Source: Mesorhizobium sp.
Lineage (GTDB): Bacteria > Pseudomonadota > Alphaproteobacteria > Rhizobiales > Rhizobiaceae
DNA length: 64,000 nucleotides
Assembly: GCA_004020315.1 (NCBI GenBank)
Contig: SAQG01000003.1
Coordinates: 158,036-222,035, forward strand
Direction: 5' to 3'
Both the position numbers and the translations under genes were made by a program. Shown piece by piece: positions 1 through 8,099 of the stretch. Below the pieces are notes generated by a model. It was not told the origin of the DNA. It saw nothing but the letters and a program-made list of their open reading frames with translations, and did not search any database. Within the stretch, counting starts at the first letter, position 1. Each line of letters opens with the position of its first letter.

Positions 1-1711
1 CGATGACCAGGACGGTTGTCCTGGTGTTCTTCTTCGCTTGCGCCAGCGCCGTTTCCAGCCCGGCGATCGACGAAACTTTCTCGGCGATGGCGCCGAGGCT
101 TGCCGCATGCGCGGCAAAGTCGATGTCGGGCAAAATCTCGTGGCGGGCGTCCTTCAGCAGATTGTTGAAGTTGGCGCCGCCGGTCGCCATCTGCAGCCGG
201 TTGATGCAGCCATAGCCTCTGTTATCAAGCAGCACGATGGTCAGCTTGAGGCCGAGCATCACAGACGTCGCGATCTCGGAGTTGAGCATCAGATAGGAAC
301 CGTCGCCGATCATGACGACGACCTCCTCGTCGGGCTTCGCCATCTTGACGCCGAGCCCGCCTGCGATCTCGTAGCCCATCGTCGAGAAGCCGTATTCGGC
401 GTGGTAGGAGCCGGGCGCGCCCGCCTGCCAGAGCTTGTGCAATTCGCCGGGCAGGCCGCCGGCGGCATGAAGCAATATCACGCCGGAGCCCATGGCGCGC
501 TGCACGGCGCCGATCACCTGCGCGTCGGACGGATAGGCGGCATTGGTCGATGCCGTCACCTTGCCGGCATCGGCCTGCCAGTCCTTCTTGCCCTTGGCCG
601 CATTGTCGGTCCAGGCGGCCGGCGCCTTCCAGCCGTTCAGCGCCGCACCAAGCTCGGCGAGCCCTTCCGCCGCATCAGTGACCAGCGGCAGCGCCTGGTG
701 TTTTCCCGCATCGAAAGGCTGGACGTTCAGCCCGATGATGGTCTTGCCGGAATTCTTGAACAGCGCCCACGAACCGGTGGTGAAATCCTGCAGCCTGGTG
801 CCGACGGCAAGCACGACGTCGGCTTCTTCAGCCAGCCTGTTGGCGGCCGAAGTGCCGGTGACGCCGACCGCCGCCATGTTGAGCGGATGATCATCCGGCA
901 GCGAGGATTTGCCGCCCTGCGTCTCACAGACCGGGATGCCGGCGCCTTGCACCAGCTTGGCCAATTCGCCGGAAGCATGCGAATAGAGCACGCCACCGCC
1001 AGCAATCACCAATGGCTTCTTCGCGCTCTTCAGCGCCGCCACCGCGGCCGCCAGCTCCTGGCGGTCCGGACGCGGCCGTCGCTGGGTCCAGACCCGTTCG
1101 GCAAAGAAGCTCTCGGGGTAATCATAAGCCTCGGCCTGCACGTCCTGGCAGAGCGCCAGCGTCACCGGCCCGCATTCGGCGGGATCGGTCAGCACCTGCA
1201 TGGCGCGGTTGAGCGCCGGGATGATCTGCTCGGGCCGCGTGATGCGGTCGAAGTAGCGCGACACCGGCCGGAAGCAGTCATTGACCGTCGTCGTGCCATC
1301 GGAGAAATCCTCTGCCTGCTGCAGCACGGGGTCGGGGATGCGATTGGCGAAGACGTCGCCGGGGAGAAACAGGACGGGCAACCTGTTTACATGGGCCAGT
1401 GCCGCTGCCGTCACCATGTTGAGCGCGCCGGGGCCGATCGAACTGGTCGCCGCCATGAAGCGGCGACGGAAATTGGCCTTGGCATAGGCAATCGCCGCAT
1501 GCGCCATCGCCTGTTCGTTGTGAGCACGGTAAGTCGGCAATTCGTCGCGCACCTGATAAAGCGCCTCGCCGATGCCGGCGACATTGCCATGGCCGAAGAT
1601 CGCCCAGACGCCGCCGAAGATCGGCATTTTCTTGCCGTCGATCTCGGTCATCTGGCGAGCAAGAAAGCGGGTCAGCGCCTGCGCCATCGTCAGGCGGATT
1701 GTCTTGGTCAT
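1..1711 (-). CDS. iolD: 3D-(3,5/4)-trihydroxycyclohexane-1,2-dione hydrolase (partial, C-terminus beyond window)
   Basis: IolD is a thiamine-diphosphate enzyme that opens the ring of trihydroxycyclohexanedione to 5-deoxy-glucuronate in myo-inositol catabolism. About 570 codons are present. The gene runs off the left edge without a stop, so a few dozen C-terminal residues are missing compared with the usual ~610. The N-terminus starts MTKTIRLTMAQAL and is followed by PIFGGVWAIFGHGNVAGIGEA, which is characteristic of the family. The last visible residues (KKNTRTTVLVI) also fit. A GGAGG ribosome-binding site lies 8 nt before the ATG at 1711. It follows iolC by 35 nt, so the two are surely co-transcribed. 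The open frame on the opposite strand is a GC-rich antisense shadow. Confidence 0.93.
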   Translation of the reverse strand, partial: MTKTIRLTMAQALTRFLARQMTEIDGKKMPIFGGVWAIFGHGNVAGIGEALYQVRDELPTYRAHNEQAMAHAAIAYAKANFRRRFMAATSSIGPGALNMVTAAALAHVNRLPVLFLPGDVFANRIPDPVLQQAEDFSDGTTTVNDCFRPVSRYFDRITRPEQIIPALNRAMQVLTDPAECGPVTLALCQDVQAEAYDYPESFFAERVWTQRRPRPDRQELAAAVAALKSAKKPLVIAGGGVLYSHASGELAKLVQGAGIPVCETQGGKSSLPDDHPLNMAAVGVTGTSAANRLAEEADVVLAVGTRLQDFTTGSWALFKNSGKTIIGLNVQPFDAGKHQALPLVTDAAEGLAELGAALNGWKAPAAWTDNAAKGKKDWQADAGKVTASTNAAYPSDAQVIGAVQRAMGSGVILLHAAGGLPGELHKLWQAGAPGSYHAEYGFSTMGYEIAGGLGVKMAKPDEEVVVMIGDGSYLMLNSEIATSVMLGLKLTIVLLDNRGYGCINRLQMATGGANFNNLLKDARHEILPDIDFAAHAASLGAIAEKVSSIAGLETALAQAKKNTRTTVLVI

Positions 1712-1746
1712 CTTGTTTTCCTCCGCAGTCCTTATGCCGCGCCTTC

Positions 1747-3681
1747 TTATGCTGCTTTGCGGCCGCGCGCGGCAAGCCATGCCTCGGTCAGTTTCTCGAA
1801 GCGCGACGCCATGTCGGCCACCGCCTCTTCGTCCGACATCTTGCCCGCAAGCCATTGTTCGGCCGCGTTAATGAAGATGGTGCGACCGACGGCGAAGCCC
1901 TTGACGATAGGCGCCTTGGCGGTGGCGGCGAAGGCCGCCTCCAGTTCGTCCTGCGGCGCTTCCAGGCCGAGCAGCACAATCCCGCGGCACCACGGATCGT
2001 TCTTCAGGATCACCGCTTCGATCTTTGCCCAAGCGCCGGCTGAAGCCTGCGGTTCGAGCTTCCACCAGTCGGGCTTGATACCAAGTGCGTAGAGTTCCTC
2101 GAGCGCGCGCGGGATCGTCGTGTCATCGAGCTTGCCGTGCTTGCCGGCGATGATCTCGATCAGCAGTTCGCGGCCGACCTTGCGTGCCGCCTCGAACAGG
2201 CTCCGCAGCTTCTGCTGCTGCTCGGTCTTCAGCGCCTCCGGGTCGTCGGGGTGATAGAAGCACAGGCATTTGATGCAATGGTCGACCGGCCACTCGATCA
2301 ATTGCGAGCCGATATCCTGCGAGAATTCGAAACGAAGCGGCCGCGATCCGGGCAGTTCGACCGGCCGGCCGAGCCAGGCGAAGGAATGGCGGGCAAATTC
2401 GAACATTGCCTCGCGGCCGTATTTCTCGTCGAGCAGCATGCCGTAACCAGCGCGGCCGGCCGCGACCTTTGCCGCCGCCTTGACCGTCAGCACCTTGAAA
2501 TCATGGATGCGCGACGGGTCGGCGCCGGCTTTCGCCGCGACATCGTCAAGCTGGATACGGTGGTCGCAGGCCAGCGCCATCAGCGAGGGAATATCGCGCC
2601 GGCGCGTCGTCGCCCAATGGATATGGTTGATCGCCTCGTCCTTGCGCAGCGCCAGATGCTTGCTGCCGTTCTTCAGGAAGAACTGCAATTCCTCGAAGGT
2701 CGGATATTCCGGCGCACAGAGCAGCCGCGACACGGCGAAGGCGCCGCAGGCATTGGCCCAGGTCGCCGCCGTCTCAAGGCTTTCCTCGCCGAGCCAGCCG
2801 CGCAGGAAACCGGACATGAAGGCATCGCCGGCGCCCAGCACATTATAGACCTCGATCGGAAAACCCTTGCCGACAATGCCGTCTTCGAGATCGTCGCTGA
2901 TCGGTCCGTCATAGACGATGCAGCCCATGGCGCCGCGTTTCAAGACGATGGTGGCCTTGGACAGCGACCGGATCGTCTTCAACGCGCTCAGGCAATCGTC
3001 AGTGCCGGAGGCGATCATGATCTCTTCTTCGGTGCCGACGATCAGGTCGCAGTCGGGCAGCACCGTCTTCAGCTGGGCGGAGACCCGGTCGGATTTCACG
3101 TAGCGTTCGAAGCCTTCGGCGTGGCCGGCAAGGCCCCAGAGATTGGGGCGGTAGTCGATGTCGAACACCACCTTGCCGCCATTGCCCTTGATGGCGCGGA
3201 TCGCCTTGCGCTGCGCGGCATCGCTGTTGGGTCGTGAAAAATGCGTTCCGGTGACGACGATGGCGCGTGCCGAGGCGATGAAGTTTTCATCGATATCGTC
3301 TTCCGAAAGCGCCATGTCGGCGCAGTCGCTGCGATAGAAGATCATCGGCGAGACGCCCTCGTCCTCGACCGACAACAGCACCAGCGCCGTCAGCCGGTCC
3401 GGGTCGGTCTTGATGCCGGCCACGGAAACGCCCTCGCGTGTCAGCTGCTCGCGGATGAAGCGGCCCATCTGCTCGTCGCCGACGCGGGTAAGCAGCGCCG
3501 AGCGCAGGCCGAGCCTTGCCGTGCCGACCGAAATGTTGGCCGGACAGCCGCCGACCGACTTGGCAAAGGAAGTAATGTCCTCCAGGCGCGAGCCGATCTG
3601 CTGGCCGTAGAGGTCGACGGAGGCGCGGCCAATGGTGATGACGTCGAGCGGCGCATGTTTCGCGTCCACGGCTTCGCCCAT
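1747..3681 (-). CDS. iolC: Bifunctional 5-dehydro-2-deoxygluconokinase / DUF2090 protein
   Basis: IolC phosphorylates 5-dehydro-2-deoxygluconate in the inositol pathway. At 644 residues the protein is about twice the size of a PfkB sugar kinase. Residues ~1-325 are the PfkB kinase, with the early GG motif (SVGGCPANIS) and the anion-hole/catalytic motif GAGDAF near residue 281. The remainder is a DUF2090 domain of TIM-barrel aldolase type, as in other proteobacterial IolC fusions. The second domain may act on the phosphorylated product (5-dehydro-2-deoxyphosphogluconate), but that is inference. A GGGAGG site precedes the ATG at 3681. It lies between iolR and iolD in one transcription direction. 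Confidence 0.93.
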   Translation of the reverse strand: MGEAVDAKHAPLDVITIGRASVDLYGQQIGSRLEDITSFAKSVGGCPANISVGTARLGLRSALLTRVGDEQMGRFIREQLTREGVSVAGIKTDPDRLTALVLLSVEDEGVSPMIFYRSDCADMALSEDDIDENFIASARAIVVTGTHFSRPNSDAAQRKAIRAIKGNGGKVVFDIDYRPNLWGLAGHAEGFERYVKSDRVSAQLKTVLPDCDLIVGTEEEIMIASGTDDCLSALKTIRSLSKATIVLKRGAMGCIVYDGPISDDLEDGIVGKGFPIEVYNVLGAGDAFMSGFLRGWLGEESLETAATWANACGAFAVSRLLCAPEYPTFEELQFFLKNGSKHLALRKDEAINHIHWATTRRRDIPSLMALACDHRIQLDDVAAKAGADPSRIHDFKVLTVKAAAKVAAGRAGYGMLLDEKYGREAMFEFARHSFAWLGRPVELPGSRPLRFEFSQDIGSQLIEWPVDHCIKCLCFYHPDDPEALKTEQQQKLRSLFEAARKVGRELLIEIIAGKHGKLDDTTIPRALEELYALGIKPDWWKLEPQASAGAWAKIEAVILKNDPWCRGIVLLGLEAPQDELEAAFAATAKAPIVKGFAVGRTIFINAAEQWLAGKMSDEEAVADMASRFEKLTEAWLAARGRKAA

Positions 3682-3748
3682 TCGAACCTCCCATCAGCCT
3701 TGTTGTCTTGGGTAACACGCGCGAGCGGCAGCGTCGCGCCAGCAATAT

Positions 3749-3792
3749 GAAATAATAATTCCAATCCATAGTCAATATGGAACGCGTATTCC
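3749..3792. promoter_or_regulatory. Two IolR-type operator boxes upstream of iolC
   Basis: GGAA-CGCGTA-TTCC lies at 3779-3792 and GAAA-TAATAA-TTCC at 3749-3762, with centres 30 bp apart. From memory, the inositol repressor IolR of Sinorhizobium meliloti recognises GGAA-N6-TTCC; this was not looked up. The second box overlaps the spacer and -10 side of a possible minus-strand promoter with TTGACT at 3775-3770. That is the expected arrangement for a repressor of iolC-iolD. Confidence 0.6.
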
Positions 3793-3811
3793 TTTGCTGA
3801 AAAGTAGCCTG

Positions 3812-4657
3812 TCAGGCCTTGCGCTTGCGGCCGGCATCGCGCCGCTTCTCGCCAACGGCAACGGTCAGCGCCATGGCCAGCGCCATCGTCGCCGACAGCG
3901 AGCGGAAGCCGGCGAAATCGGCCTCGGCGACCTCGAACCAGACCTTGGCGAACTGGGCGAGCGGCGAGAACGAGCTGTCGGTGATCGCCACGATCGGCAC
4001 GCCTTGCTCGAAGATGACGCGCGCCTCCTCGATCGCCGCCGGCGCATAGGGTGAGAAACTGATGGCGATGACGGCATCCCTGGGCGAGGCAAAGCTGATC
4101 ATCTCGGCGTTGAGGCCCGCGGCCGATTCGATCAGCTGGTTGCGGATCTTCAGCTTGCCCAGCGCATAGGCGATGTAGGAGGCGACCGGATAGGAACGGC
4201 GCTTGGCCAGCACATAGATCGTCTCCGCCTTCGCCAGCAAGGCGATCGCGTCTTCGAAATGCTCTTCGTTCAGCCTGCCTGAAATATCGTTGAGCGAGGT
4301 GCTGGCCGCGGCGACGAAGCCGTCGAAAATCGCCCGGTGACCGGCGCCTTCCTCGGCCTTGGCGCGCAATGCCGCAAGCCTTTCGTCATAGGACGAATTG
4401 CGCTCACGCAGCCGCTCGCGAAACACCAGCTGCAGGCTGGTGAAGCCGTCGAAGCCGAGCTGTTGGGCGAAGCGGATCAGGGTCGAAGGCTGTACGCCGG
4501 CGGAGGCGGCGATGCTGGCGGCGGTGCCGAAGGCAATATCGTCGGGATTATCGAGCGCATAGGCGGCGATCTGCGCGATACGCTTGGGCAGGCTTTGGCG
4601 CCGTTCCAGGATCGTCGCACGTAGCGTCTCGAAATCGCGGGGCACCCGTTCGTCCAT
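3812..4657 (-). CDS. iolR: RpiR/MurR family transcriptional regulator, probable inositol repressor
   Basis: The protein has 281 residues. An N-terminal RpiR helix-turn-helix domain spans residues ~10-85 (with AASIAASAGVQPSTLIRFAQ). A C-terminal SIS sugar-phosphate-binding domain spans ~125-260 (IYVLAKRRSYPVASYIAYAL, then VIAISFSPYAPAAIEEA). The ATG at 4657 has GGAG 5 nt upstream. An in-frame start at 4729 would add 24 residues but lacks such a site. Its place beside iolC/iolD, with GGAA-N6-TTCC boxes in the next gap, makes it the likely repressor of the iol genes that responds to a phosphorylated inositol intermediate. The effector is inferred from the family. Confidence 0.87.
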   Translation of the reverse strand: MDERVPRDFETLRATILERRQSLPKRIAQIAAYALDNPDDIAFGTAASIAASAGVQPSTLIRFAQQLGFDGFTSLQLVFRERLRERNSSYDERLAALRAKAEEGAGHRAIFDGFVAAASTSLNDISGRLNEEHFEDAIALLAKAETIYVLAKRRSYPVASYIAYALGKLKIRNQLIESAAGLNAEMISFASPRDAVIAISFSPYAPAAIEEARVIFEQGVPIVAITDSSFSPLAQFAKVWFEVAEADFAGFRSLSATMALAMALTVAVGEKRRDAGRKRKA

Positions 4658-4764
4658 AGTCGCTCCGCCCAAACCCATCAGCCGATGCCGTGTGTGCCCC
4701 ATCATAACGAGCCTGTGCAAGAAGGCCATAAAAAATGAGCCATGCGTTCCATTCCTGGATAAAA

Positions 4765-4780
4765 TGGATTAATTCATCCA
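4765..4780. promoter_or_regulatory. Palindrome between divergent iolR and Gfo/Idh genes
   Basis: TGGATTAATTCATCCA is a 16-bp near-perfect palindrome (GGAT-N6-ATCC), 30 bp before the + strand dehydrogenase start and in the shared divergent promoter region. Its spacing mirrors the GGAA-N6-TTCC boxes, so it may be a variant RpiR operator. No binding data are available. Confidence 0.35.
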
Positions 4781-4809
4781 CGCAATCTTTCTGACGCGGA
4801 GGCAAGGGA

Positions 4810-5919
4810 ATGGTCGGAGTCGGTCTCATCGGCACGGGCTTCATGGGCAAGTGTCACGCTATTGCCTGGAACGCGGTCGGCACCGTCTTTCCGGATGTGG
4901 CCAAGCCAAGGCTGGTCCATCTCGGCGAGGTCGATGATGACCTTGCCAAACGCCGTGCGACCGAGTTCGGCTTCGCCAAGGGCTCCGGCGACTGGCGCGC
5001 CGTCGTCGATGATCCGGATGTCGATATCGTCTCGCTGACCACGCCGAACCAGTTCCACCCGGAAATGGCTATCGCCATCCTCGAAGCCGGCAAGCATCTG
5101 TGGTGCGAAAAACCGATGGCGCCGAGCTTTGCCGAGGCGCAAGCCATGGCGGCGGCGGCCCAAAAGTCCGGCAAGGTGGCCGCTCTCGGCTACAACTACA
5201 TCCAGAATCCGGCCATCCGCCATATCGGTTTGCTGCTTGACGAGAAGATCATCGGTGAGGTCAACCATCTGCGCATCGAGATGGACGAGGATTTCATGGC
5301 CGATTCGGAGGCGCTGTTCTTCTGGAAGCACGAGGCGGCGTCCGGTTACGGCGCGCTCGACGATTTCGCCGTGCATCCGCTGTCGCTGATCGCGGTGCTG
5401 TTCGGACGGGTCGCCCGCGTCATGTGCGACATGGCAAAACCCTATGCCGATCGCCGCATCGCGTCTGGCGGGCGCCGGGCGGTCGAGACCTACGACATCG
5501 CCAGCGTGCTGATGCATCTCGAAAACGGCATTGCCGGCACGCTGCTGGTCAATCGTTCGGCCTGGGGCCGCAAGGGCCGGATCGCCATCCAGATCTTCGG
5601 CTCGAAGGGCTCGATCCTCTACGACCAGGAGCGGATGAACGAGTTCCAGCTTTACCTGACATCCGACCGCCCGACCGAGCAAGGCTACCGAACCATCCTG
5701 GTGGCGCCACACCACAAGCCCTACGACGCCTTCCTGCCGGCACCCGGCCACGGCCTCGGCTTCAACGACCTCAAGATCATCGAATGCCGCGAGCTTTTGA
5801 CGCGGCTTGCCGGCAAGCCGGCGCGCATCATCGATTTCGACGAAGGACTCGAAATCGAGCGCACCGTGCACGCCATGGCACGCTCGTTCGAGGAGCAGCG
5901 CTGGATCGCGGTACGGTAA
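4810..5919 (+). CDS. Gfo/Idh/MocA family oxidoreductase, probable inositol-derivative dehydrogenase
   Basis: This is a 369-residue NAD(P)-dependent dehydrogenase. The N-terminal Rossmann motif is GLIGTGFMGK. The family EKP signature (CEKPMAPSF) is near residue 100. The C-terminal alpha/beta domain contains the catalytic Asp-His region (LDDFAVHPLSL). A GGAGG site sits ahead of the ATG at 4810. It is divergent from iolR and faces the iol genes, so an inositol-like substrate (scyllo-inosose, a methyl-inositol or an inosamine) is likely. It is a different subfamily from IolG at 8100-9101. The exact substrate cannot be read from sequence. Confidence 0.82.
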   Translation: MVGVGLIGTGFMGKCHAIAWNAVGTVFPDVAKPRLVHLGEVDDDLAKRRATEFGFAKGSGDWRAVVDDPDVDIVSLTTPNQFHPEMAIAILEAGKHLWCEKPMAPSFAEAQAMAAAAQKSGKVAALGYNYIQNPAIRHIGLLLDEKIIGEVNHLRIEMDEDFMADSEALFFWKHEAASGYGALDDFAVHPLSLIAVLFGRVARVMCDMAKPYADRRIASGGRRAVETYDIASVLMHLENGIAGTLLVNRSAWGRKGRIAIQIFGSKGSILYDQERMNEFQLYLTSDRPTEQGYRTILVAPHHKPYDAFLPAPGHGLGFNDLKIIECRELLTRLAGKPARIIDFDEGLEIERTVHAMARSFEEQRWIAVR

Positions 5920-5936
5920 CGGCTGCTTCCAGCCAG

Positions 5937-5964
5937 CCGCCGGCCGCGCTTCCGCGGCCGGCGG
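5937..5964. terminator. GC-only hairpin between convergent genes
   Basis: A perfect 12-bp stem (CCGCCGGCCGCG / CGCGGCCGGCGG) closes a CTTC loop. It lies in the 57-bp gap between the converging dehydrogenase and DAHP synthase genes. There is no U-tract on either side, so it may act as a transcript-end stabiliser or a bidirectional, factor-assisted terminator rather than a classic intrinsic one. Confidence 0.45.
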
Positions 5965-5976
5965 GTGTCCGCTGTC

Positions 5977-7068
5977 TCAGGCGGCTCCCGGACGGCTGGC
6001 GATCATGGTGCGCCGCGCTGACCGGCGCCGCTCGACGGCGTCGGCAAGGCCGTGCAGCACGGTCTCCGTGGTTGCCCAGTCGATGCAGCCGTCGGTAATG
6101 CTCTGGCCGTAGACCAGCGGCCTGCCGGGCAAGACGTCCTGCCGGCCGGCGACGAGGTTGCTTTCGATCATGACGCCGATGATGCGCTCGTCGCCTGCCG
6201 CGACCTGGCCAGCCACGTCGGCCGCCACCCTCGGCTGGTTCTCCGGTTTCTTGTTGCTGTTGGCGTGACTGACATCGATCATCAGCCGTGGCGCTACGCC
6301 GATCCGGCCGAGTTCCGCGCAGGCGGCAGCTATGCTCGTTGCGTCATAGTTCGGCACAATGCCGCCGCGCAGGATGACGTGGCAATCCTCGTTGCCGGTG
6401 GTCGTCGCGATGGCGCTGCGCCCGCCCTTCGTCACCGCCATGAAATGATGCGGCTGGGCGGCCGACTTCACCGCCTCGGCGGCGATCCGCAGGCTGCCGT
6501 CGGTGCCATTCTTGAAGCCGACCGGGCAGGACAGGCCGGATGCGAGTTCGCGATGGATCTGGCTCTCGGTCGTGCGCGCGCCGATCGCGCCCCAGGCGAC
6601 GAGGTCGGCAATGTATTGCGGGGTGGTCATGTCGAGGAATTCGGTCGCTGCCGGAAGACCGAGATTGTTGACTGCGGAGAGCACGTTGCGGGCCAGCCTC
6701 AGTCCCTTGTCGATGTTGAAGCTGCCGTCCAGGTCGGGATCGTTGATCAAGCCCTTCCAGCCGACCGTCGTGCGCGGCTTCTCGAAATACACGCGCATCA
6801 CGATCTCCAGTCGGTCCGACAGGCTCTCGCGCAGCGCCGCCAGACGGCTGGCATAGTCGACGGCAGCGACCGGGTCGTGGATCGAACAGGGGCCGACGAC
6901 AACGACCAGCCGGTCATCGGCGCCGGTCAGCACGGCGTGGATGGCGTTGCGTGACGCGGCAACGGTTCGCGTCGCCGTCAGCGTGCGCGGTATCTCCCGC
7001 ATCACCTGGTCCGGCGTACTCAATTCCCTTATTTCCTTGACCCGAAGATCGTCTGTGGTGGTCAACAC
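5977..7068 (-). CDS. aroG: 3-deoxy-7-phosphoheptulonate (DAHP) synthase, type I
   Basis: The enzyme condenses phosphoenolpyruvate with erythrose 4-phosphate in the first step of aromatic amino-acid synthesis. The 363-residue length is normal for the AroF/AroG/AroH class. Visible markers are VVVVGPCSIHDP (PEP-binding GPCS), RVYFEKPRTTVGWKG, GARTTESQIHRELASG, VGFKNGTDG and MIDVSHANSNKKPENQ. No extra regulatory domain is seen. The gene is preceded by a leader peptide and a rho-independent terminator (7108-7234), so transcription is predicted to be controlled by attenuation. It sits between inositol genes and is not part of that pathway. Confidence 0.95.
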   Translation of the reverse strand: MLTTTDDLRVKEIRELSTPDQVMREIPRTLTATRTVAASRNAIHAVLTGADDRLVVVVGPCSIHDPVAAVDYASRLAALRESLSDRLEIVMRVYFEKPRTTVGWKGLINDPDLDGSFNIDKGLRLARNVLSAVNNLGLPAATEFLDMTTPQYIADLVAWGAIGARTTESQIHRELASGLSCPVGFKNGTDGSLRIAAEAVKSAAQPHHFMAVTKGGRSAIATTTGNEDCHVILRGGIVPNYDATSIAAACAELGRIGVAPRLMIDVSHANSNKKPENQPRVAADVAGQVAAGDERIIGVMIESNLVAGRQDVLPGRPLVYGQSITDGCIDWATTETVLHGLADAVERRRSARRTMIASRPGAA

Positions 7069-7107
7069 GGCTTTCTGCTCCTGGTTGGGAGACCTGCCGG
7101 CTGAAAC

Positions 7108-7132
7108 AAAAAAGCCGCCAGGTCTGGCGGCT
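7108..7132 (-). terminator. Attenuator terminator hairpin before aroG
   Basis: On the minus strand an 8-bp stem AGCCGCCA / TGGCGGCT with a GACC loop is followed by six T residues. It lies between the leader-peptide stop (7157) and the aroG start (7068). Its 5' arm (GCCGCCAG) is exactly complementary to CTGGCGGC inside the leader ORF (7179-7186), giving mutually exclusive terminator and antiterminator structures. Confidence 0.85.
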
Positions 7133-7156
7133 GTTCGGATGTTGTTGCTGCAATCT

Positions 7157-7234
7157 TCAGATCGAGCGCAATCCTCCCGCCGCCAGCGAGCTGCCGTAGC
7201 TAAAGTACCAGAACGAGGCGGTCAGGTGGATCAT
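7157..7234 (-). CDS. aroG attenuator leader peptide (25 aa, aromatic-rich)
   Basis: This short ORF begins MIHLTAS and then carries the run FWYFSY (Phe-Trp-Tyr-Phe-Ser-Tyr at residues 8-13), followed by a glycine/alanine-rich tail and TGA. The clustered aromatic codons, the position just upstream of a terminator and of the DAHP synthase gene, and the overlapping antiterminator segment at 7179-7186 are the hallmarks of an amino-acid attenuator. Ribosome stalling at the aromatic codons would leave 7179-7186 free to sequester the terminator 5' arm, permitting aroG transcription. Ribosomes reaching the stop codon would mask it and allow termination. No Shine-Dalgarno is evident. The predicted transcription start falls at or near the A of the ATG, as in leaderless trpL of S. 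meliloti. Confidence 0.82.
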   Translation of the reverse strand: MIHLTASFWYFSYGSSLAAGGLRSI

Positions 7235-7241
7235 GCCAGCC

Positions 7242-7270
7242 CTATAGCCGAAGCCAGGGCGCTTGTCACG
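7242..7270 (-). promoter_or_regulatory. Predicted housekeeping promoter of the aroG leader
   Basis: On the minus strand CGTGAC (7270-7265), a 17-nt spacer and CTATAG (7247-7242) each match the alphaproteobacterial CTTGAC/CTATAT consensus at 5 of 6 positions. The leader ATG starts 8 nt after the -10 hexamer, so the mRNA should begin at or within a base or two of the AUG. Confidence 0.6.
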
Positions 7271-7282
7271 CGTCCGATGATG

Positions 7283-8077
7283 CTACTCCGGCGACGACCC
7301 TGCAATATTCTGGTCGTAATCGACCAGTGACCCGGTCATGACGCCCGACTGCGGGCTGATCATATAGGTGATCAGCCGGGCAAGCTGCGCCGGCTTCACC
7401 AACTGGCCCATCGGCTGCGCGGCTTCGGCCTTTTCCAGCCAGTCGTCCGGCGCGTCATGCCATTTCTTCTGCACGATCGCCTCGCCCTCGGTGTCCATCC
7501 AACCGGGCAGCACCGCGTTGCAGCGGATGCGATTGCTGCGGTAGGCATTGGCGACATTCTTGGTCAGCGTCATCAGCGCGCCTTTGCTCGACGAATAGGG
7601 CGTCAGGAACGACTGGCCGCAATGCGCCGACATCGACAGGACATTGACGATCGAGCCAGGCGCCTTGCGGTCGAGCAGGTGTGCCACCACACCTTGCATC
7701 AGGAAGAAGGGGCCGCGCACATTGGTCCGGAAGATCTGGTCGAAGAGATCCTCGGAGGTTTCGACCAGCGAGCCGCGGGCCGAGGTGGCGGCGGCGTTGA
7801 CCAGCGCGTTGATCGTGCCGAAATGAGCGATCGCCGTTTCCACGACCCGCTTGCAGTCGGCCACCACTGAGACGTCGGCACTGATGAAGATAGCGTCGAC
7901 GCCGCCCTTCCCAAGTGCGGCGACCGCCTTGTCGCCCTTCTCGTTGGAACGACCGACCAGCGCCAGGGCGCGGCAGCCCTCGTCGGCCAGCGCCTCGGCA
8001 ACGGCGAAGCCGATGCCTTGCGCGCCGCCAGTGACGATAGCGCGTGTTTCTGAATTGCGATCGGCTGAACCGTTCAT
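7283..8077 (-). CDS. SDR family oxidoreductase in the inositol operon
   Basis: This is a 264-residue classical short-chain dehydrogenase. The coenzyme motif is TGGAQGIG, NAA appears as LVNAAATS, and the active-site Ser and YxxxK appear as VLSMSAHCGQSFLTPYSSSKGAL. The C-terminus has the usual substrate loop (LPGWMDTEG) and ends in VMTGSLVDYDQNI. A GGAG site precedes the ATG. It lies 22 nt after iolG on the same strand, so it is probably co-transcribed and oxidises an inositol-derived polyol. The substrate is not identifiable. It ends 48 nt before the aroG leader. Confidence 0.82.
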   Translation of the reverse strand: MNGSADRNSETRAIVTGGAQGIGFAVAEALADEGCRALALVGRSNEKGDKAVAALGKGGVDAIFISADVSVVADCKRVVETAIAHFGTINALVNAAATSARGSLVETSEDLFDQIFRTNVRGPFFLMQGVVAHLLDRKAPGSIVNVLSMSAHCGQSFLTPYSSSKGALMTLTKNVANAYRSNRIRCNAVLPGWMDTEGEAIVQKKWHDAPDDWLEKAEAAQPMGQLVKPAQLARLITYMISPQSGVMTGSLVDYDQNIAGSSPE

Positions 8078-8099
8078 CGCCTTGCTCCTGTGCTTGATG

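Noticed and set aside
38..2092. Long + strand open frame (684 codons) opposite iolD
   Set aside because: It is an antisense shadow of a GC-rich gene. It is rich in Arg, His, Gly and Asp, has no family similarity or ribosome-binding site, and iolD on the other strand is unmistakable.
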